Of a DNA stretch of 9,375 nt, positions 1 through 6,300 are shown one piece after another. Each line of letters begins with the position of its first letter. The first letter of the stretch is position 1. This stretch comes from Methanosarcinales archaeon (GTDB lineage Archaea; Halobacteriota; Methanosarcinia; Methanosarcinales; Methanogasteraceae), in the NCBI GenBank assembly GCA_030605805.1, contig JAUWHQ010000123.1, positions 1-9,375 on the forward strand, in the 5' to 3' direction. A model generated the notes under the pieces. The model had not been told where the DNA came from, did no database searches, and saw only the letters and a list, made by a program, of their open reading frames with translations. The translations under genes and the position numbers were made by a program.

Positions 1-64
1 AGAGGAACACAGAGAGCTGTTATTTTTCTCTTTCGATCCCTCTGTGCACTCTGTGTCCTCTGTG
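1..64. repeat. CTCTGTG tandem and palindromic repeat element (possibly truncated by window edge)
   Basis: Three copies of CTCTGTG start at 40, 49 and 58, an exact 9-bp period. The block 49-61 (ctctgtgtcctct) is nearly the reverse complement of 1-14 (agaggaacacagag), with a single extra base, so the element can fold into a long stem with a loop of about 34 bases. This looks like a small dispersed intergenic element of the kind often mis-translated as His/Arg-Gly-rich peptides. Whether it is dispersed in this genome cannot be seen from one window. Confidence 0.55.
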
Positions 65-204
65 GTTTTCTGAAACCTTATTTCGAAGATATAAAAAGTC
101 TCCGGGGGTTTCGTCACTGCAACGCGAGATATCAAAGACCCTATGAATTTTGCTCGGCGCACTCGCGCTATTCGTCAGGGGCGCGTGCATTCGTGACTGT
201 GAGC

Positions 205-227
205 GCAAGCGTAGCAAAGCCGCTTGC
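205..227. repeat. Short hairpin
   Basis: Perfect 7-bp inverted repeat, gcaagcg at 205-211 and cgcttgc at 221-227, with a 9-base loop. No T-run follows on either strand, so I do not call it a terminator. Function unknown. Confidence 0.3.
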
Positions 228-466
228 ATAAAACTGCCAGAAACAGACCGGATTTCCGATAAACCTCGCGGAACCAGAGTGTGGCGAGTTTGATAAACGA
301 CCGATCTGACCCAGGTGCCCGGAACACTTTCACGCGAGAAGACCAGAGAACCAAAATAGCAATGCCCAAACCCCACTTCCCACACGCGGGGTGCGAGGAG
401 GAACTTTTCACCCCGCCGCGATTCAAACAGTAAAGGCGAATGGAGGCATACTCACCTTTTACTATA

Positions 467-483
467 TGACACTGTGCGTGTCA
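467..483. repeat. Short hairpin downstream of the PUA gene
   Basis: Perfect 6-bp inverted repeat, tgacac at 467-472 and gtgtca at 478-483, with a 5-base loop. It lies about 50 bases beyond the stop of the minus-strand PUA gene. It could be a 3'-end or processing structure, but archaeal terminators are usually T-tracts and none is clear here. Confidence 0.3.
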
Positions 484-531
484 AACCTATATAACTCTTA
501 CTGGTTAATAAACTTTTCGGAAATCGTAACA

Positions 532-1023
532 TCACACGATGTTCCACAGTGTGTCCCCTACATAGTGGATGGACTTGACGACCTTTCCTGATTCGCCCGT
601 CATCTCGCCCCCCGAAACGAGCGCACGCCCGATCGCAAGCGCTTTTTTGTGCAACTCCTCAACAACGATCACGAGATCCCCCTCCTCGATAGCAGGATCC
701 GCCTGCACGATCCCGGGGCGCATCACATCCGCGCCATTCACCACGAATCTGGTGGCGCCAGCGTCCACGACGACGACGCGCCGCTCAGTTTTGATCGAAA
801 GCGCGCCTTTCACGGTGAGAAACGGTTCGCCATCCGGCATGAAGATCAGCGGTTCGCCATCGACCAGTATGATGTCATAAGGACCGGTTTTGAGCAGTTC
901 AAATCGTTTTCCTTTGAATGCTGCATCGATATCTGACTGACCGAATATCCTTTCCAGTTCTTTTAAGATTTTCTTCACGTTGTTGCTTCTTATGTGGTGT
1001 CTCGATCTGATGTGGATCTCCAT
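532..1023 (-). CDS. PUA-domain RNA-binding protein (archaeal MCT-1/Tma20-like)
   Basis: This 163-residue protein matches the archaeal two-domain family related to eukaryotic MCT-1/Tma20. An N-terminal pre-PUA domain (DUF1947 type, about residues 1-75) is followed by a C-terminal PUA domain (about 78-160). The PUA core is visible as VVVVDAGATRFVVNGADVMRPGI (residues 83-105), then the EGDLVIVVEE strand and the closing GKVVKSIHYVGD segment. MCT-1 relatives bind RNA and the small ribosomal subunit during initiation or recycling; the archaeal role is not well defined. I start at the ATG at 1023 because MEIHIRSRHH is the usual family start. The 20 residues available upstream are unlike the family and would run across the shared promoter into the divergent gene. 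There is no convincing Shine-Dalgarno, so the mRNA is probably leaderless. It is divergent from diphthine synthase, another translation-related gene. Confidence 0.93.
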   Translation of the reverse strand: MEIHIRSRHHIRSNNVKKILKELERIFGQSDIDAAFKGKRFELLKTGPYDIILVDGEPLIFMPDGEPFLTVKGALSIKTERRVVVVDAGATRFVVNGADVMRPGIVQADPAIEEGDLVIVVEELHKKALAIGRALVSGGEMTGESGKVVKSIHYVGDTLWNIV

Positions 1024-1046
1024 GATCCCGGTTTTTGTGGTGCACC

Positions 1047-1055
1047 TTAAATAAA
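1047..1055. promoter_or_regulatory. Single TATA box serving two divergent leaderless genes (candidate)
   Basis: The only AT-rich box in the 52-bp spacer between the two divergent starts is ttaaataaa, which reads tttatttaa on the other strand. Its centre is about 25 bases from the A of the dphB ATG (1076) and about 28 bases from the A of the PUA-gene ATG (1023). Archaeal TATA boxes sit about 26 bases before the transcription start, so both transcripts would start at or within a few bases of their ATG. Neither flank shows a clear purine-rich BRE that would set one direction. Confidence 0.6.
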
Positions 1056-1075
1056 CTGATGCCAGAAACACTCTC

Positions 1076-1843
1076 ATGCTCACGTTTGTTGGTCTCGGGC
1101 TCTACGATGAAGAGGACATTACCCTGAAGGGTATCAGAGCGGTAAGAGCTGCTGATATGGTCTTTGCTGAGTTTTACACCTCAAAAATGATGGGAACGAC
1201 CATAGAACGCATGGAATCACTGTACCGGAAGAAGATCACAGTGCTTCCACGCGACGATATCGAGAGTGACCCGGCATGGCTGCATCATGCGACCCGGAGT
1301 GATGTGGTGCTGCTATCGGGCGGGGACCCGATGGTCTCGACGACGCATATCGACCTTCGCCTGCGCGCAGCCGATCTCGGCATAAAGACCGCGATCATCC
1401 ACGGCACATCGATCGTGTCTGCGGCAGCTGGTCTTTCGGGCTTGCAGAACTACCGGTTTGGGAAATCGGCAACAATCCCGTTTCCGTACCATGTTCGGTC
1501 GAAGACGATCGTTTCAGAGACCCCGTACGATGTCATTCGGCAAAACCGCGAGAACGATCTCCACACGCTGTTATTCCTTGATATCGATCCCGATCAGGGG
1601 TTTATGACGATTCCGCAGGCGGTCAGGTTGTTGGGACGGGTCGATGAGGCAGGACTGCTCGATGACGCTCTCGGCATCGGGATTGCGCGGGCAGGATCCC
1701 CGGATGTTGTGGTGAAGTGCGACCGCCTGCCCGATCTCTCTGCATTCGATTTTGGTGCGCCCATGCACATACTGGTCGTTCCCGCGAGTCTGCACCGGAT
1801 GGAGGCAGAGGCACTGGTCAGGTTCGCGGGCGCGCCCGGGTGA
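1076..1843 (+). CDS. dphB: Diphthine synthase (archaeal Dph5/DphB)
   Basis: This 255-residue protein is an S-adenosylmethionine-dependent methyltransferase. It trimethylates the 3-amino-3-carboxypropyl group added to a histidine of elongation factor 2, the second stage of diphthamide synthesis in the cytoplasm. Family hallmarks are all present. The N-terminus is MLTFVGLGLYDEEDITLKG (residues 1-19). AEFYTS lies at 31-36 and the SAM-binding loop SGGDPMVSTTH at 81-91. The HGTSIVSAAAGLSGLQNYRFG segment spans 109-129. Length matches the usual 250-270 residues of this tetrapyrrole-methylase-fold family, with no missing motif. The ATG at 1076 is the family start and has no Shine-Dalgarno, fitting a leaderless mRNA from the shared TATA box. 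It stands alone on the plus strand. Confidence 0.97.
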   Translation: MLTFVGLGLYDEEDITLKGIRAVRAADMVFAEFYTSKMMGTTIERMESLYRKKITVLPRDDIESDPAWLHHATRSDVVLLSGGDPMVSTTHIDLRLRAADLGIKTAIIHGTSIVSAAAGLSGLQNYRFGKSATIPFPYHVRSKTIVSETPYDVIRQNRENDLHTLLFLDIDPDQGFMTIPQAVRLLGRVDEAGLLDDALGIGIARAGSPDVVVKCDRLPDLSAFDFGAPMHILVVPASLHRMEAEALVRFAGAPG

Positions 1844-1961
1844 TGTGCTGGAGTGAGGTGGCACTCTTGCTTTTCGGAGCAAATCTCGGATAGCAGATGA
1901 TCATGATCGGAATCATGAATAACACGATGATGGTCGCCCATCCGGATAAACCCGAATCCAT
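1818..1961 (-). CDS. Possible small single-span membrane protein (doubtful)
   Basis: An ATG at 1961 opens a 47-codon frame ending with TGA at 1820-1818, whose last 8 codons overlap the 3' end of dphB on the opposite strand. Its product would have one strong hydrophobic helix (residues about 8-23, TIIVLFMIPIMIICY and neighbours) followed by a basic, Ser/Arg-rich tail. There is no Shine-Dalgarno and no TATA box at the distance a leaderless start would need. I do not recognise a family. It may be a chance frame; the hydrophobic run is the only argument for it. Confidence 0.22.
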   Translation of the reverse strand: MDSGLSGWATIIVLFMIPIMIICYPRFAPKSKSATSLQHITRARPRT

Positions 1962-2373
1962 GAGTCGGTGTATGGTGAGTTTTTCCTGGTTCTGACGTTT
2001 TCTGCCACCATGTTAATTTGTAACAACATGTTTACTGTTATCGATTTCAAAACGTCAAATGTCAAATATGCGCATGACAATCATGGGATAACAATATAGA
2101 ATGTGATGTATATAATCTAATCGCGTCAGCCGCTATCGATTAGTTGGTTTTTCACGATCTGACAAAAACAGGTTGGATCTCGGGATCCTCTCGAGAGTGT
2201 CCCGATTCGGATATATGATGCAATAAAATGTTGGGACCAGTATCAATTTGGGACACTCAGAATCCGACCGAAAAATCCAGTAATACTGGTAGGGATTCAG
2301 AATGCCCGACAGTACATATTTCCAACCATCGTCTAACGATCTGAAGTTCAGGGATGAGTGAGCGAGAATGTCC
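1844..2373. other. Intergenic region between dphB and the surface-protein cluster
   Basis: Apart from the doubtful small frame at its left end, this stretch has no supportable gene. It separates two convergently oriented units: dphB on plus and the five-gene cluster ending at 2374 on minus. It is clearly more AT-rich than the flanks from about 2012 to 2120 and has a TATA-like tatataa at 2109-2115. From 2117 to 2290 it carries a dense set of overlapping inverted repeats, described separately. T-tracts that could end transcription are ttttt at 2148-2152 for plus and the A5 run at 2271-2275 for minus, but neither is strong enough to call. Confidence 0.5.
2117..2290. repeat. Cluster of overlapping inverted repeats
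   Basis: Perfect inverted repeats seen by eye are: ctaatcg 2117-2123 with cgattag 2137-2143; gttttt 2147-2152 with aaaaac 2164-2169; tcggga 2180-2185 with tcccga 2200-2205; the 10-bp palindrome ctctcgagag 2188-2197; gagtgtccc 2195-2203 with gggacactc 2250-2258; tcggat 2207-2212 with atccga 2262-2267; accagtat 2236-2243 with atactggt 2283-2290; and ccagt 2277-2281 with actgg 2285-2289. Several interlock, so they imply alternative folds or a pseudoknot rather than one hairpin. The region could be a structured RNA, a protein-binding site or a recombination remnant. Confidence 0.4.
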
Positions 2374-2583
2374 TCATTTCGATGCGTCTATTTTTCTTTT
2401 GAACACCACGAATAGAACTGCGAAGTAGATCAACAGCGCAGTCATGTACACGGCTGTGATGGCTGCAGCACGCCCGAAAACAAAATCCCTTGCATGAAAG
2501 GTAACCACCACGATTATCACAAAGAGTACAAACATGTACGAGACGAAACTGATGCCAAGGGCACGCATCCACTTCGGAATCAA
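2374..2583 (-). CDS. Small two-helix membrane protein, last gene of the cluster
   Basis: I do not recognise a family. Started at the TTG at 2583 the product has 69 residues with two hydrophobic helices (about residues 7-31, rich in Phe/Val, and 36-59), ending in the basic tail FKRKIDASK. The TTG start overlaps the TGA of the M48-like gene as TTGA, and AGAGGGGGCAGGATA lies just before it, so translational coupling is likely. The in-frame ATG at 2568 would give 64 residues and is the main alternative. The frame is open further back to 2637, but that part overlaps the M48 C-terminus and is not hydrophobic. The M48-like protein already ends at its normal C-terminal motif, so this is not a frameshifted tail of it. 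Tight overlap suggests the two proteins act together in the membrane; the role is unknown. Confidence 0.65.
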   Translation of the reverse strand: MIPKWMRALGISFVSYMFVLFVIIVVVTFHARDFVFGRAAAITAVYMTALLIYFAVLFVVFKRKIDASK

Positions 2584-3335
2584 TATCCTGCCCCCTCTAA
2601 TCTTTTTATTCTGTCTTCTATCGACGGGCAAGTGCAAAAGAGCGTATTGTATATCTCATCTTCTGCAAGCGGATTTGCGATGAAGAGCGGAGCATGTGAT
2701 GGGTTAGCATCCCAGCTCTCCTGATCACGCACTTTTGAAAGCATCTCGATAGCAGCATCTGATCCACACAATAGCGCAGCATACTTGTCAGCCTCGTATT
2801 TAACCGATTCCGGGGATGTGATCTGGATCAGGAGTGCCGCTGGTGGCGCAAAGAGGGATGTTACAAAGAATTTGATCAGCTTTGGCGCAGGTTCGTACTC
2901 CTGCCCGAATCCTGTGAATACCGCACCCCAGAGCGCCACGATCGGAAGCGTGGTGAGTATTCCGGCAATAACAGCGGCGATCTCCCGAAGTCTGCGCCCG
3001 CCACGAGATTGCGCAATCTCGTACACCATCATACACGAGAGCTCTTCTTCGCTAAGGCGTTCGATCGCTCCCGTTGTCAGGACGAGAGAACCGTTCTTCC
3101 GGTTTCCAACGGAAAACGAGTTAACAACATGAGACTCAACAAAATAGAGTCCTGCAACTGGCATTCCCGCGTCCTTTGCAAGCTTGAGCATCTGCATGTA
3201 CAGAGGATCATCGAATGACGCTTTTTTAGCGTGATACCACCTGAGAAGGATCTGACGGCTGAATATGAAACAAGCGACAACAAGGAAGAGAACCGCTGCG
3301 CCGAGTCCCGAAGCAAGCATGAAGAGTATATTCAT
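2580..3335 (-). CDS. M48/HtpX-like membrane protein with degenerate zinc site (probable pseudoprotease)
   Basis: This 251-residue protein has the layout of HtpX-type M48 peptidases: an N-terminal membrane helix (about 4-25), a LVLTTGAIERLSEEEL segment (85-99) leading into the active-site helix, two further hydrophobic helices (about 118-142 and 153-172), the YEADKYAA segment (180-187) and the C-terminal PLFIANPL...CPSIEDRIKRL. The catalytic HExxH is replaced by YEIAQ (105-109), so both histidine zinc ligands are missing, while E106 and the third-ligand glutamate E181 remain. The histidine usual in the C-terminal THPS/THPP motif is also gone (CTCPS, 234-238). The reading frame is intact, so I infer a non-proteolytic protein kept for another role. 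It starts 1 base after the TGA of the preceding gene, with GGAGG at 3351-3347, which favours this ATG over an upstream one at 3398. Confidence 0.9.
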   Translation of the reverse strand: MNILFMLASGLGAAVLFLVVACFIFSRQILLRWYHAKKASFDDPLYMQMLKLAKDAGMPVAGLYFVESHVVNSFSVGNRKNGSLVLTTGAIERLSEEELSCMMVYEIAQSRGGRRLREIAAVIAGILTTLPIVALWGAVFTGFGQEYEPAPKLIKFFVTSLFAPPAALLIQITSPESVKYEADKYAALLCGSDAAIEMLSKVRDQESWDANPSHAPLFIANPLAEDEIYNTLFCTCPSIEDRIKRLEGAGY

Positions 3336-3336
3336 C

Positions 3337-6300
3337 TCACACCAAGCCTCCGATCTGTTGTTCTGCGTACGGGGTAACACTGTTTCCGCTGACATCAAAC
3401 TTGAGCCAGCCTTTCAGAATCGAGGTCTCATCATCGATCGTGATCGACTCGGTGTTTGTAAGCACAATCTTCTCAGCCGCGATCTCTAAAACTTCGAATT
3501 TGCCATATTTACCCCCGGGATTGATCTTCTTCACATCATCCGAGCATTGTCTGATATCCTTCAGGACGACAAAACCGCTTCCGCCTTCCTGAAAGATCGT
3601 AACGACACTACATTCAAATACAGGCACATCACTTCCCGCGATTGCGACCGCGTACTCAAAAGTGCCTCCTTCTACACAGACACCGGATTCCACAACCTCT
3701 CCTTCCTTTGCGAGTTCCAGCCATGCCGTGCCGCCTGTTATGAATATATCCCTCATCGTCAGGAGATAGCCCTCACCGAGGACGTAACTCTCGCCTATCT
3801 CCAGCCGCACCTCGTCGCTCTCGTTCACAAGAATTCTCCCGAAGAGGTCTGCGTGGTCAGGATCGAATGATCGATGCACCGCTCCCAAGAAACCGGTCTT
3901 GCCACCGATAACGGTCGCAGTGTAGGTCGCATTCCCTGCTCCGATGAACCGATCATCTGAGAAGTAGACCTTCAGTTCCTCGTATGATTCCCCGGTATCG
4001 AAATCATAAGAGAATGCCGGATGGTTGTCGCCGGTCAGGTTCATCCATCGTCCTGCTTCCGCACGATACGACGATGGCGTTCCTTTCAGTTTATACGTCC
4101 CGCTCTTGGTCTTTGTTGTGTAGAGATACGCGTAACGCCTGTTATCGGAAACCTCGAACACGATGGTGCCGTTTAAGATGCTGCACCTTCCGCTGAAGAC
4201 GATCTGCCCTCTGTTTTTGAAGATGATTCCGGACGAATCGATCTTATCGATCTCGAACTCCCCGTACCTCTCGCCGACACTGACATGGACTGGCGTATCC
4301 GAGTAGAGGTATAGATCATCGATCCTTACGGACTGATCAGGTAGTATGTCATCGACCGTGCATCTGAAGAGGCGCACATCATCTCCAACACCATCAATGT
4401 GGCTTCGGTATTCAAAGGTCTCATCCTCGCCAAAGATACCGGAATCGATGGTTTCGTGACTTCTGTTAAGCTTTAGAAGGACGGTCTCCTGCACACCGTC
4501 CACATCACGGAGTGAAAGGTTGTAGCCACCCCCGAGCATCCATGTCTCGTTCGCATGCATGGTTCTGCCGCTCCCATCAACGATTGCTGGCAGCAGGAGG
4601 TCGGGTTTCGAACCCGGGATCATGTACCGTTTTCCAAGATAGCGGATGCTTTTGCCACTGGCACTCACCGTGTATGTGGCATTCCCGGATTCAACGACAC
4701 CATCCTCGTTGAAATAGAGTACGAGCTTCTCGTTTGAGTTCAGTTGATCGCAGTTCGAACTTGTGAGCGTCATCGTGCTGCCGGCATAGATCGGCATCGG
4801 GATGCCACTGAGCTGTACGCTTTGGACATACCCTGCAACCTCGGTCTCACTCTCCACCTCCCCTTCAAATTTCTTGAACTCGACATTGTCCCACCACGTC
4901 CGGAAGTCAGTGCCTCCTGTTTCCGCGTACACCCGGAGAGTGAGGGTGTTGTTTGATGCGAGCAATACAGGCGTCTCGACGCGCTGCCAGCCCTCGTCAC
5001 CGGCAGCGTCATCCTCCCAGACAAGGATATCATTGAGCAGCACCTGTTTCGTGTGGCGTCCTTCGGTGTCAGACGTCTGCGAGTCCCTCACATCAAACGT
5101 CAGAAGGACGATTCCCCTCTCACCTGATATCTCCTGCGAGATTTCGCCGAAGTCTCCGGGCAGTGTGCTCGTATTCTCCGGAATGCCGATCTCGTACGAG
5201 CGGTACCCGAGCGTCGAGGCAGCCGTGGTGTAGTTGCCTGTGAGATTCCCTTTTCCGGCATATTCCCAGTGCCCGTCGTATTCCATGTCCGAATTGTGGA
5301 TCAGAGGCGGTGTTATCGAGTAGTTCAAGATGGATTCGGTGTTGCTGTAATCAACCGAAGACGAGACCGTTCTCACCTCGTACCGGTGCAATCCGTCTCC
5401 AATACAGAGCAGAAACTCAAGCGGGAGATATGAGCCGATCATCTTCGGTGTGAATGTCAGGTTCAAAGCCGCATTTGCGCAGCTCGCAACGCCGATCTCC
5501 TCTTCTGCGACAATGTCCCCTCCGAGCTTCAGAGAGAGAGTGTAATTTGTGTACGCGGGTTCGTAGTTCTTGATAACGACCGAAACCTCCGTTGGGGTAT
5601 CGAGAAGAAGCGACGGTTCGTAATACGATACATTCATCGTTGTGAGCGTCTCAAACCCGACATCGTCCCACCACACCGAGATATCAGGGTTGCTAACTCC
5701 CGAGTACACCCTCATCGTCAGCCGGTTGGACTTCTGCAGCATCACAGGGAACCCGATCTGCTGCCAGCCCTCGTCCTTAGCCGCACTATCCTCCCAGACG
5801 ATCGCATCATTGAGCAGTACCTGCTTTAGGTACCCTGTGGTATTTGTGAGGATCGAATCACGCACGGCAAAGCGGAGCACGGCAAGCCCGGGTGCTGGCG
5901 ATGGAATGTCCTGTTCGATTGCGCCATACCAGCCCTCACCGGGTTTTACGGATACAATCTCGTACGAGTGGTTGGATGAGTGTGATACGCTGGAATATTC
6001 ACCGGTGAAGTTCCTGTTGCTCCTGAAGGTCCACGAACTGTTCTCTTCCATGCCGCCGTTCGGGATATCTGGCGGAATGATCAGGTAATTCAGGAGGGCG
6101 CTTGTGTCGTTGTAGTCGATCGAGGATCTGACCCAGAGATGCACGGACCGATACCGCGTCCCGTCCTTGTATAGAACAAACTCGAGTTTCATACGGTCTC
6201 CTGTCCGATCCGGGACGAATGGTATATTCTCGAGCCATTTTTCCCTGTGAGCAAGGGTTATCTTTCGTGTTTCGAGCACGCCCGCCCCGAGTTTCACCTG

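Larger units (their letters stand above)
1..531. other. Gene-free left flank with short repeats
   Basis: I see no gene here that I can support. Open frames exist on both strands (for example minus 20-385 and plus 391-591). They lack family resemblance, have a composition typical of spurious frames (many Arg, Ser, His), and one runs straight into the CTCTGTG repeat block. What the stretch does hold is a palindromic CTCTGTG element at 1-64, a 7-bp hairpin at 205-227 (gcaagcg / cgcttgc) and a 6-bp hairpin at 467-483 (tgacac / gtgtca). The last lies about 50 bases downstream of the PUA gene stop and could mark its transcript end, though no strong T-run follows it on that strand. Confidence 0.6.

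Noticed and set aside
20..385. 121-codon minus-strand frame in the left flank, with another at 175-426
   Set aside because: Biased Arg/Ser/His composition, no family resemblance, runs into the CTCTGTG repeat whose translation gives the typical spurious NHRGHR-like tail, and no promoter or RBS.
1..530. tRNA or rRNA gene in the left flank (a gattcaaa string near 420 recalls a T-arm)
   Set aside because: No matching acceptor stem, anticodon arm or paired T-stem could be found around it.
391..591. 66-codon plus-strand frame
   Set aside because: Overlaps the 3' end of the well-supported PUA gene on the other strand and has no recognisable features.
2580..2637. Frameshift joining the M48-like gene to the two-helix protein
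   Set aside because: The M48-like protein reaches its normal C-terminal motif (CPSIEDRIKRL) before its stop, so the downstream frame is better read as a separate overlapping gene.
3337..3398. Upstream ATG at 3398 for the M48-like gene
   Set aside because: It would overlap the preceding gene by about 60 bases and add a polar, unrelated leader before the N-terminal membrane helix; the ATG at 3335 has GGAGG and sits one base after the stop.
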